Shown piece by piece: positions 40,237 through 47,531 of a stretch of DNA of 64,000 nt. Position 1 is the first letter of the stretch. Each line of letters starts with the position of its first letter. The stretch covers positions 1,984,001-2,048,000 of the forward strand of contig NZ_JAJFZM010000001.1 in assembly GCF_020733705.1 (NCBI RefSeq), in the 5' to 3' direction. The DNA comes from Nocardia australiensis. GTDB lineage: Bacteria > Actinomycetota > Actinomycetes > Mycobacteriales > Mycobacteriaceae. Both the position numbers and the translations under genes were made by a program. The notes under the pieces were generated by a model. That model worked only from the letters and a program-made list of their open reading frames with translations. It was not told the DNA's origin and searched no databases.

Positions 40237-41216
40237 TGGCGGGTAACTCGCAACGACGCGGCGCGATTCGTAAGGGCGGCACCAAGAAGGGCGCCGTCGT
40301 CGGCTCCGGCGGCAAGCGCCGTCGCGGCCTCGAGGGACGTGGCGCGACTCCGCCCGCCGAGGCCCGTACCAAGCATCCTGCGGCCAAACGTGCCGCCGCC
40401 AAGGCGAAGGCCGAGGCGAAGGGACGTCCCGGCCCTCGCGGCAGTGCCGGTCGTCCAGCGGGTCGCAAGAACGATGACGCACCGGAGATGGTGCTCGGTC
40501 GCAACCCGGTGGTCGAATGCCTCCGGGCCGGTGTGCCCGCGACCGCGCTGTATGTCGCGGTCGGCACCGAGAACGACGACCGGCTCTCCGAGAGCGTGCA
40601 GATGGCCGCCGACGCGGGCATCGCCATTCTGGAGGTGCCGCGCACCGACCTGGATCGGTTGAGCGCCAACGGTTTACATCAGGGCGTCGGGCTACAGGTG
40701 CCGCCCTACCGATACGCGCATCCGGACGACTTGCTCGCCGAGGTCCGTGGTTCCGCCGAACCGGCCCTGCTGGTGGCGCTGGATAATATTTCCGACCCGC
40801 GCAACCTCGGCGCCGTCATTCGCTCGGTGTCGGCCTTCGGCGGTCAGGGCGTGCTGATTCCACAGCGGCGCAGTGCGAGCGTTACCGCGGTCGCCTGGCG
40901 GACCAGTGCGGGCGCCGCGGCCAGGCTGCCTGTCGCGCGGGCCACCAATTTGACTCGCACGCTGAAGGATTGGGCTGCCAAGGGCATTCAGGTCGTCGGC
41001 CTCGACGCGGGTGGCGACACCACCCTCGACGATTTCGACGGCACCGAACCAACCGTGATCGTGGTCGGTTCGGAGGGCAAAGGACTGTCGCGACTGGTCC
41101 GCGAGACCTGCGACTCGATTCTCGGGATCCCGATGGCGGGCCCGGTGGAATCGCTGAACGCCTCCGTCGCGGCAGGCGTCGTGCTCTCGGAGATCGCCCG
41201 ACAGCGCCGCGCCTGA
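40236..41216 (+). CDS. rlmB: 23S rRNA (guanosine(2251)-2'-O)-methyltransferase-like SPOUT enzyme
   Basis: A 326-residue TrmH-family SPOUT methyltransferase. The first 80 residues are a Lys/Arg/Ala/Gly-rich, disordered RNA-binding extension. A substrate-binding domain follows ([14 protein letters not shown]), then the SPOUT knot with motif 1 [14 protein letters not shown], motif 2 [11 protein letters not shown] and motif 3 [16 protein letters not shown]. It methylates ribosomal or tRNA ribose. The ATG overlaps the cysS stop (TGATG) with GGAAAGG upstream. It is the counterpart of Rv3579c; the exact RNA target is inferred. Confidence 0.92.
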
Positions 41217-41261
41217 GACGAATCACGCGCAAAGGCGGACCAGCCCAGTAGAATTCGGCTT

Positions 41262-41540
41262 GTGGTGATACCCAACCAGCCCATCGGTCAGCCGATCGAA
41301 CACCCGAATGCGACGGCGGTGCTGTGGCTGGGCGCGGCGAGCATGTTCTGCTGCGGCCTACTGGGGCCGGTAGCGTGGGCGCTCGGCAAGCGCGCCCTCG
41401 ACCAGATCGAAGAATCCGGTGGCGCCTACGGTGGCCGGGCTCAGGTGCTCGTCGGATATATCCTCGGGGTCATCGGCACGATCTGCATGGTCATCTTCGC
41501 CGGGATCTTCCTGCTCATGCTGATCGGCGGACGCGCCTGA
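41262..41540 (+). CDS. DUF4190 domain membrane protein
   Basis: A 92-residue protein with two transmembrane helices (about residues 19-42 and 62-88) flanking a short loop with GKRALDQIEESGG, the DUF4190 arrangement. TAGAAT (41249-41254) ends 7 nt before GTG 41262, so the transcript is probably leaderless and the first of two tandem GTGs is the start. The function is unknown; related small proteins often occur near secretion or cell-envelope genes. Confidence 0.82.
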   Translation: MVIPNQPIGQPIEHPNATAVLWLGAASMFCCGLLGPVAWALGKRALDQIEESGGAYGGRAQVLVGYILGVIGTICMVIFAGIFLLMLIGGRA

Positions 41541-41559
41541 GCGCGCGGCCGAACATCGA

Positions 41560-42369
41560 TCAATCCAGGCCCGGTTGCTCCGACGCATCGTTGCGGTCCC
41601 AGGCCGGCCATTCCTCGGTGACGCTGCCGGACCAGTTGGGCTGCCTGCGGTCACGAAACGCCGCCATGGCTTCGCCGCCGTCGATGCTCTTGCCGACACG
41701 CTCGTTCAGGTCCGTTTCCAGCCTGCCGACCATTGCCGGAGTCATGCCGATGCCCTCCCATAGCAGCCGCTTGGATAGTGCCACCGGCAGCGGCGCCGAC
41801 CCGTTCGCGATGTCGTGCGCGATCGCCAGCGCCGTCGGCAGTACCTCGCCTGCCGAAAGTGCGCCGTTGGCCAAACCCATCGCCTTCGCCTCGTCGCCGT
41901 CGAAGGTACGACCGGTCAACATGATGTCCGCCGCATTGGCCATTCCCGCCAGCCGCGGCAACGTCCAATGCACGTAGCCGTCGGCGAGCACCCCGCGCCG
42001 CACCTGATTGAGCCCGTACACCGCATCCTGTGCCATGTAGCGCAGATCGCACTGCAGAGCCAGCGCCAGACCGATGCCGACCGCGTGGCCGTTCACCGCA
42101 GCGATCACCGGTTTGCGCACCCGCCACGGCGGTGGGTCGATGGTGGCGCTCACATCGCCTACACGACTGGACAGATCCGCTCCCGCACAGAACGCAGGTG
42201 GCGTACCGGTGATCACGACGACACGAATCGAATCCTCGACGTCACACCGCTGTAGCGCCGAACTCAACTCGGTAGCCATCGCCGGAGTGAAAGCGTTCTG
42301 CTGGGCGGGTCGATTCAAGGTAAGCACGGCGATGCCCGCAGAGACATCAACGAGCAGTTCCGAACTCAT
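41560..42369 (-). CDS. enoyl-CoA hydratase/isomerase family protein
   Basis: A 269-residue crotonase-fold protein. The CoA-binding/oxyanion segments are AFCAGADLSS (about residues 65-74) and AVNGHAVGIGLALALQCDLR (about 94-113). The two catalytic Glu positions of mitochondrial-type hydratases are not both present (Gly/Val-rich loop; GVLADGYVHWTLPR), so isomerase or another crotonase activity is possible. ATG 42369 is chosen; TACCAT on the minus strand ends 8 nt before it, a likely leaderless start, and the 28 residues further upstream are unconserved. Confidence 0.87.
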   Translation of the reverse strand: MSSELLVDVSAGIAVLTLNRPAQQNAFTPAMATELSSALQRCDVEDSIRVVVITGTPPAFCAGADLSSRVGDVSATIDPPPWRVRKPVIAAVNGHAVGIGLALALQCDLRYMAQDAVYGLNQVRRGVLADGYVHWTLPRLAGMANAADIMLTGRTFDGDEAKAMGLANGALSAGEVLPTALAIAHDIANGSAPLPVALSKRLLWEGIGMTPAMVGRLETDLNERVGKSIDGGEAMAAFRDRRQPNWSGSVTEEWPAWDRNDASEQPGLD

Positions 42370-42398
42370 GCCACAGGATGGTAGCTGTGTTTGTTTGG

Positions 42399-42415
42399 CA
42401 GCGCCTGCGGCGCTG
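42399..42415. repeat. 7-bp GC hairpin
   Basis: CAGCGCC (42399-42405) and GGCGCTG (42409-42415) form a perfect 7-bp hairpin with loop TGC, immediately left of the long inverted repeat. It may be part of the same element. Confidence 0.45.
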
Positions 42416-42418
42416 CGT

Positions 42419-42509
42419 GTTCGCGGCCCCTTTGGCTCGCGTCCGAGGGGCAAATACTTGCTCCTGCGTCGCTTCGTATTTGCCCCTCGGACGTGAGCCG
42501 GCCGCGAAC
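42419..42509. repeat. long imperfect palindrome (33-38-nt arms)
   Basis: Left arm 42419-42456 and right arm 42477-42509 pair over 32 of 33 positions with one 5-nt bulge (42429-42433), enclosing a 20-nt loop. The innermost 17 bp (CGTCCGAGGGGCAAATA and complement) are perfect. It lies in a 345-nt gene-free interval between two divergent genes (starts at 42369 and 42715), so it is not placed as a terminator. It resembles a dispersed palindromic repeat or a small non-autonomous element; other copies would have to be looked for elsewhere. The rest of the interval (42510-42714) shows nothing else clear. Confidence 0.75.
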
Positions 42510-42714
42510 TCTAGTGCTCGGTCTCGCTTCGCTCGAAAACTGTTGTCGTGGCGAGTGGGTGCGTATGTGGGGTGGTGCGGGACCCGGAGTGCGGTAGGAG
42601 GCGTTGCGTACCTGGGTGCGCCAGGACGCGCGGGCGGCCGGGATGCCGGGGCTCCGAAATTGGCAGATATGGTGGGGTTGGCACTACCGCCATGGCCGGG
42701 TCGAGCCTGAGAAT

Positions 42715-43860
42715 ATGGAAGGCGTGAAACGAGGAGTTCTCGCCTGTGCCGGTGCCGTGCTCGCCGGTGTTATCGGTGTCACGACGCCCGCCCACGCGAC
42801 CGCCCCGCCGCCCCCACGACTGCAGGAGGCGCTGGACCGAGCGGTGGCCGAGGGGTATCCGGGCGTCATCGCCTACGCGAGAAATGGGAGCGAGGTGTGG
42901 CGCCTGAGCGCAGGAACGGCCGACCGCGCGAGCCAAGCTCCGGCCGAGACCACCGACAGGTTCAGGATCGCCAGCAATACCAAGGCGTTTGTTGCCACGG
43001 TCGTGCTGCAACTTGCCGCCGAGGGCCGCCTGGGGCTCGACGATCCGATCGAACGCATCCTGCCGGGCGTCGTGCGCGGCAACGGTAACGACGGTCGCTC
43101 GATCACGGTCCGGGAACTACTGAACAACACCTCCGGCATCTACGACCCCACCACCGACCCCGCCTTCTTCGATCCGTATCTGAGTGACCACGATTGGGGA
43201 TTCGTGTATCGCCCGCACGACGTGGTGGCCGCGGCGATGACCCATCCGCCGCTCGCCGCCCCGGGTACTACCTGGTCCTATTCGAATACCAACTATCTGC
43301 TCGCGGGCATGGTCGTCGAGGCCGTGACCGGGCACCCGGTGCAGGACGAGCTGCGCGACCGCCTGCTCATCCCACTCGGCCTCACTCACACCACATTTCC
43401 GCTCACGGATCCGCAGATCCACGGACCGCATCTGCACGGTTACGACCTGTCCGGCAACGACATGACCACCTTCAGCCCGTCCTACGACTGGACCGCCGGC
43501 GCACTGATTTCCACCCTCGACGACCTTGCACAGTTCCATCGTGCACTGTTCGGCGGGCACCTTCTGCCTCCCGATCAGCAACGTGCGCTGGAGACCCCGG
43601 TCACGCTGCCCGGAGCCCCCGGATATGGCCTGGGAGTGCAGAAGTCGACGGTATCCTGCGGAACCAGCGAGGTCGCGGTCTGGGAAACCGACGGCGGCGG
43701 ACCGGGCTTCACCAGCATCGCCCTGACGAGCGCGGACGGATCGCGTCAGCTGATTCTGGTCGGCACCGTGTTCGATCTGGCCGCTGACCTGCGACACGAG
43801 ATTCCGGTCCCACGCACCGACGCACTGGCGGCGGCACAAGATGCCGTTTTCTGCCCATGA
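42715..43860 (+). CDS. secreted serine hydrolase (beta-lactamase/DD-peptidase family)
   Basis: A 381-residue class C beta-lactamase-fold protein with an N-terminal signal peptide (KRGVLACAGAVLAGVIGVTT, then PAHA, cleavage near residue 27). The catalytic Ser87-x-x-Lys90 (IASNTKAF) and the Tyr189-Ser-Asn191 motif (WSYSNTNY) are present. The third motif, usually His-x-Gly, reads Thr325-Asp-Gly (ETDGGGPGF), so the His is lost. It is likely to be an extracytoplasmic esterase or D,D-peptidase-like enzyme rather than an efficient beta-lactamase. The start is ATG 42715; GTG 42724 is an alternative. Confidence 0.87.
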   Translation: MEGVKRGVLACAGAVLAGVIGVTTPAHATAPPPPRLQEALDRAVAEGYPGVIAYARNGSEVWRLSAGTADRASQAPAETTDRFRIASNTKAFVATVVLQLAAEGRLGLDDPIERILPGVVRGNGNDGRSITVRELLNNTSGIYDPTTDPAFFDPYLSDHDWGFVYRPHDVVAAAMTHPPLAAPGTTWSYSNTNYLLAGMVVEAVTGHPVQDELRDRLLIPLGLTHTTFPLTDPQIHGPHLHGYDLSGNDMTTFSPSYDWTAGALISTLDDLAQFHRALFGGHLLPPDQQRALETPVTLPGAPGYGLGVQKSTVSCGTSEVAVWETDGGGPGFTSIALTSADGSRQLILVGTVFDLAADLRHEIPVPRTDALAAAQDAVFCP

Positions 43861-44153
43861 GACCGGTGGGTGCGTGGCACCGACGGTCGCACGTGTTGTC
43901 TGCCCGGGCGTGCGTGAGACAGCCGGCGCGTGGGTAGGTCGGCGGCGGCTGTCGATACTGTCACGCAATATGCAGGACCGCGTCGGCGCCGTCGAGTGTC
44001 GCTCGGTCGAGGGGAAAGTAGCCCTGGGCAGGTTGGTATCGGTTCGGATGCGAGCGGGTCCGAGTGTGACGGGTGTTGTCAGGCCCAGGTGCTGATGCGA
44101 CTGCTCAGGTAACCCTGCCTCGGCGCGGCGGATGGCGAGCAGGTTCTGGGCCA
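43861..44153. other. 293-nt region with possible coding relic
   Basis: No intact gene. On the minus strand a short stretch ending at TGA 43961-43963 reads GYFPLDRATLDGADAVLHIA, which resembles the N-terminal part of SDR-type epimerases, but it has no start and stops at once. It lies next to another truncated gene, so this stretch may be a zone of gene decay. The resemblance is weak. Confidence 0.3.
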
Positions 44154-44690
44154 TTAAGCCGTCAGCTCGTGCAACGCCTTGGCCGCCGAACTTTCCGGTT
44201 CGGCCGTATAGATCACGATCCGTTGGTCCGTACCGGGCACCGACAGGGTCTGCGCGTCGAGTTCGATCATACCCACGTCCGGATGGACGAATCGTTTCCA
44301 GATCGTGGCCGTGGGAGCCACTTCGCGTGCGGCCCAATCGTTCTGGAAGTTGATATCGCGCGTGGACAGCCACGCGATCAACTCCGGGATCCGCGGATCG
44401 TTCGGATACCGGACCGCCGCGCCCCGAAGCTCGGCAACCGCCTGCCGGACGAATTGCGCCTCACCGTCCGGGCCACCACACGACACCTGCGCCGTTCGGG
44501 AACCGAATGCCGGTCGCAGCAGGTTGCGTTCGCTGCCGAGATCGCCGATCAGTTTGGCGGCCAGCGTATTCCGCGCAAGTACGTCGTACCGGACGTTCTG
44601 GACGTACGCGGGTACCTCGGTGAGCCGCTCCAGCATCCGCAGTACTCCCGGCGATACCTCGCGGTCTGACGGCAAACGAAGCGCGTCGAC
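44154..44690 (-). pseudogene. MmyB-like transcription regulator, N-terminally truncated
   Basis: The frame encodes about 175 residues of the ligand-binding domain that follows the XRE-type HTH in MmyB-like regulators: LERLTEVPAYVQNVRYDVLA, NTLAAKLIGDL, KRFVHPDVGMIELDAQTL and the closing VIYTAEPESSAAKALHELT. The HTH half is missing: sequence homology ends near 44690, right at the stop of the zinc permease gene, and the frame simply continues as an out-of-frame shadow of that gene. Only a poor ATG (44636) is available. I interpret it as a deletion remnant without DNA-binding ability. Confidence 0.75.
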
Positions 44691-44692
44691 GG

Positions 44693-45562
44693 CTACCTGG
44701 CGCGAGCGGCTCGGCGACGTCGTGGACCGGCGACCCGGCAAATCAGATAGATGAGGAACGAGATGGTGGTGACGAATGTCGACACCGGTACACCGGGTGC
44801 CAGCGACAATAGGATGCCGCCCACTGCGGCGATTTCGGCGAACACGACCGCGAGCACGGTGGCGCGCACCGGATTCGCGGTGAGCTGCGCCGCGGCGGCG
44901 GCCGGGGTGATGAGCAGTGCGAGCACGAGTAACGCGCCGACGATCTGTACGCCGAACGCCGCGGTAATGCCGAGCATGACCGCGAAGACCACCGACAGCG
45001 TGCGCACCGGCACGCCGCGGGCCGATGCCACCTCCGGATCGGAGCTGGCGAACAGCAGCGGCCGATAGACAACAGCGAGTACCGCGAGCACCAGCACGGT
45101 GCAGGTCATCAGCAGCGCGAGCCCGCTGTAGCCGACGCTGACCACCTGGCCGGTCAGCAGCGAGAACTTCGATCCGGCGCGATCTGGACCGAGCCAGAGA
45201 AACAGCACCGAGAGCCCGAGACCGAAAGAAAGCACCACCGCGATCACCGAATCGCGTTCCCTGGCTTTGGTTCCCAGCACACCGAACAACACCGCCGCGA
45301 TCACCGAGCCCACAATGGCACCGAGGCCGACACCGACGCCCGCCAGCAGCGCGGCCGCGGCACCGGTCAGCGAGAGCTCGCTGGTGCCGTGCACCGCGAA
45401 CGACATCTGCCTGCTGATGATCAATGGTCCGATCGCGCCGGCCAGCAGTCCGAGCATGGCGGCGGCGAGTACGGCCTGCTGGACGAAGGGGTAGGAGAGC
45501 AGGCTCGCGGTGGTGGAGAAGTCGAACATCTTCGACAGCACGTCCGAGAGTTTGTCGATCAC
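44693..45562 (-). CDS. zinc/manganese ABC transporter permease (ZnuB family)
   Basis: A 289-residue integral membrane permease with about eight or nine transmembrane helices, of the ABC-3 family that imports zinc or manganese. The segment GTSELSLTGAAAALL is typical of the family (HxxSE-LTGAAAAL). The GTG start overlaps the ATPase stop by 4 nt (GTGA). It is third in the znuA-znuC-znuB order of a single minus-strand operon that is preceded by a Zur-like operator, so zinc is the likely substrate. The last eight residues are Arg/Ala-rich. Confidence 0.92.
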   Translation of the reverse strand: MIDKLSDVLSKMFDFSTTASLLSYPFVQQAVLAAAMLGLLAGAIGPLIISRQMSFAVHGTSELSLTGAAAALLAGVGVGLGAIVGSVIAAVLFGVLGTKARERDSVIAVVLSFGLGLSVLFLWLGPDRAGSKFSLLTGQVVSVGYSGLALLMTCTVLVLAVLAVVYRPLLFASSDPEVASARGVPVRTLSVVFAVMLGITAAFGVQIVGALLVLALLITPAAAAAQLTANPVRATVLAVVFAEIAAVGGILLSLAPGVPVSTFVTTISFLIYLICRVAGPRRRRAARAR

Positions 45563-46494
45563 GAGCGAACCCCACTCGACTGCGGCTCGGCAACCGAAAG
45601 CGGTGCGTCCGACAGCCCGATCTCGGAAACGGTTGCGCCGTGGCAATGTTGGGCCCCGGCGGTGCCGAGCACGTCCATGGTGTCGCCGGTGCCGACGACG
45701 ACCAGCCTGCCGCGCACCCGTAGCACATCGACCTCGGTCTGATACAGCTGCGAGAGCACCGCCGAGGTCATGACCTCGTCCGGAGTACCGATGCGGAACT
45801 TTCCGTCGACCAGATACAGCACCCGATCCACCAGCGGCAGAATCGGATTGATCTCGTGGGTCACGAAAAGCACGGCGGTGTCGTGGGTGCGCCTGCGCCG
45901 GTCGATCAGCTCCGACACCAGCCGCTGATTGGCCAGGTCGAGGCTGAGTAACGGTTCGTCGCACAGCAGCACCTTGGGATCGCCGACAAGTGCCTGCGCG
46001 ACCCGCAACCGCTGCTGTTCACCACCGGACATGGATTCCAGTGGCGCATATGCGAATTTCTCCGCACCCACATCGGCGATGGCCGCGGCGACCTTGCGCT
46101 TGCGTGCCGCGCGGCCGCGTAATCCGAGGCCCCAGCGGTGTCCGTCGACACCGAGCCCGACGAGGTCGACCCCGCGCAATTGGACCCCGGCATCGATCGT
46201 CTTCTGTTGCGGCACATAGCCGATATCGGGGTTGCCCGCCCGCGCGGGCGAGCCCGCGATGCTCGCGGTGCCCGAGCCGAGCCCGAGCTGTCCGAGCAGC
46301 ACCTTCAGTAGTGAGGTCTTGCCCGAGCCGTTCGGCCCGAGGACGGCGACGAATTCGCCCGGTGCTACCTCGAGATCCAGATCCTGCCAAAGGGTGCGGT
46401 CACCGAAGGACAGTCTGGCGGCGTCCAGGCGGACCGCGGGCGTGGCGGTGTCGGTGGTCGAAGGCTGTTCGGCCAGCTCTGTCTCAGCTGTCAT
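45559..46494 (-). CDS. zinc/manganese ABC transporter ATP-binding protein (ZnuC family)
   Basis: A 311-residue ABC ATPase. Walker A GPNGSGKTS is at about residues 56-64, the signature LSGGEQQ appears as SMSGGEQQRLRVAQAL, Walker B is KVLLCDEPLLSLD, and the H-loop is VLFVTHEINP. A 60-residue C-terminal extension with a Cys-His motif (GAQHCHG) is present and may sense metal. The ATG at 46494 overlaps the znuA stop (ATGA), excluding the longer upstream frame. It energises uptake through the ZnuB-type permease. Confidence 0.93.
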   Translation of the reverse strand: MTAETELAEQPSTTDTATPAVRLDAARLSFGDRTLWQDLDLEVAPGEFVAVLGPNGSGKTSLLKVLLGQLGLGSGTASIAGSPARAGNPDIGYVPQQKTIDAGVQLRGVDLVGLGVDGHRWGLGLRGRAARKRKVAAAIADVGAEKFAYAPLESMSGGEQQRLRVAQALVGDPKVLLCDEPLLSLDLANQRLVSELIDRRRRTHDTAVLFVTHEINPILPLVDRVLYLVDGKFRIGTPDEVMTSAVLSQLYQTEVDVLRVRGRLVVVGTGDTMDVLGTAGAQHCHGATVSEIGLSDAPLSVAEPQSSGVRS

Positions 46495-47378
46495 CAGCTC
46501 AGCGCCGCGGCGAGAGCTTGGGCGTTGTTCGTCTGCCACTGAACGTAATTCACTCCGTTGGGCAGGGTTTCGGTCACCTCGACAACGGATGTCCCGCTCG
46601 ACTGCGCGATCCCGCGCAAGTCCTTGGTGATCTTGTCCTGGGTTTGCACGTTGTAGATCAGCGCGCGCACCTTCTTGCCGGTCAATAGATCCTGGGTGGC
46701 GGCGACGGCGGCGGGCGCGGGATCGGTCTCCTGCTCGATAGCCTCTTGGAACTCGTGCGGGGTCAGGTCGTCGGTTCCGGCGGCGGCGAGCAGATAGTGC
46801 GCGAGCGGTTCGGTCTGCAGCACAGGCGTTTTCGGGTGCTCGGCGGCGAGCTTGCTCGCGATCGCGGTTACGTCGGCCAGCTGGCTTTTGAAGATATTGG
46901 CGCGTTCGGTGAAGGCGTTGGCGGCGTCGGGGGCGATCTCGCCGAGCGCGGCGGCGATGCGGTCGGCGACCGTGGTGACGGTGCTCATGTCGTAGAAGAC
47001 GTGCTCGTTCTCGTCGCTCTTGTCGGTGCGGGAATCGAAGGCGTCGACGGTGCGCTTGTGCTGGCCCGATATGGCCTTTTCGATGAATTCGTCGTAGCCG
47101 CCACCGTTGTAGACGACGAGATCCGCACCGCTGATCTCGGCGGATTCGACGGCCGAGGTCTCGTGTGAGTGGGGGTCGGCGGCCGGGTCGCTGATGATCG
47201 CGGTCACGGTGGCGTCGGGCCCCGCGATCGTGGTGGCGATGTCTCCCCAGACATTGGTGGAGGCGACGACCTTCGGTTTGCCGGAATCGTTCGAGGTATT
47301 GCCGCAGGCGGTGAGGGCCATTGCGGTGGCCACCCCCACGGCGATGCCGGTGAATTTCATGGCAATTCGTGTTCTCAC
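46494..47378 (-). CDS. zinc ABC transporter substrate-binding lipoprotein (ZnuA family)
   Basis: A 294-residue cluster A-I metal-binding lipoprotein: signal peptide with lipobox LTAC (about residues 22-25), then a domain beginning VVASTNVWGDI. Likely metal ligands are the His in DPHSHETS (about residue 70), His in ENEHVFYD and Glu/His in TEPLAHYL. Unlike many ZnuA proteins the His-rich loop is short. The GTG start at 47378 has AGGAG 9 nt upstream; ATG 47360 is an alternative. A palindromic Fur-family box overlaps the -10 of the operon. Confidence 0.92.
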   Translation of the reverse strand: MRTRIAMKFTGIAVGVATAMALTACGNTSNDSGKPKVVASTNVWGDIATTIAGPDATVTAIISDPAADPHSHETSAVESAEISGADLVVYNGGGYDEFIEKAISGQHKRTVDAFDSRTDKSDENEHVFYDMSTVTTVADRIAAALGEIAPDAANAFTERANIFKSQLADVTAIASKLAAEHPKTPVLQTEPLAHYLLAAAGTDDLTPHEFQEAIEQETDPAPAAVAATQDLLTGKKVRALIYNVQTQDKITKDLRGIAQSSGTSVVEVTETLPNGVNYVQWQTNNAQALAAALS

Positions 47379-47405
47379 GCGGGGGTGCTCCTGGCGGTGC
47401 TCTAG

Positions 47406-47429
47406 ATCATAATGGAAATCGTTACCGTT
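47406..47429 (-). promoter_or_regulatory. Zur-like operator over the znuA promoter
   Basis: AATGGAAATCGTTACCGTT (47411-47429) is a 19-bp imperfect palindrome (12 of 19 positions symmetric) with the AT-rich, GAAAnCnTTnC character of Fur/Zur sites. On the minus strand TATGAT (47411-47406) is a near-consensus -10 abutting it, so a bound repressor would block RNA polymerase. Together with the metal transporter downstream, zinc-responsive control by Zur is the simplest reading. Confidence 0.7.
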
Positions 47430-47480
47430 TTACTTTAGCAAGGTCGTCCCCTGTGCACGAACCGATACGGGATGCCGACG

Positions 47481-47518
47481 AGTCGGGCCCGCGAACGGAT
47501 TCGTTCACGGGCCCGACT
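47481..47518 (-). terminator. terminator of the otsB-GH15 gene
   Basis: A 17-bp stem (47481-47497 with 47502-47518) with loop GATT. The single non-Watson-Crick position (47492/47507) is G-U in the minus-strand RNA but C-A in plus-strand RNA, so the hairpin is tuned for the minus-strand gene that ends at 47532, 14 nt away. Confidence 0.85.
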
Positions 47519-47531
47519 GCGTTCGAGTGCG

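Noticed and set aside
43117..44373. A 418-codon minus-strand ORF
   Set aside because: Most of it is antisense to the serine hydrolase and the rest crosses the MmyB remnant; Arg/His-rich shadow composition.
44154..45728. A 524-codon minus-strand ORF as one protein
   Set aside because: Only the last 175 codons are protein-like (MmyB ligand domain); the upstream part is an out-of-frame shadow of the zinc permease with Arg/Gly-rich composition.
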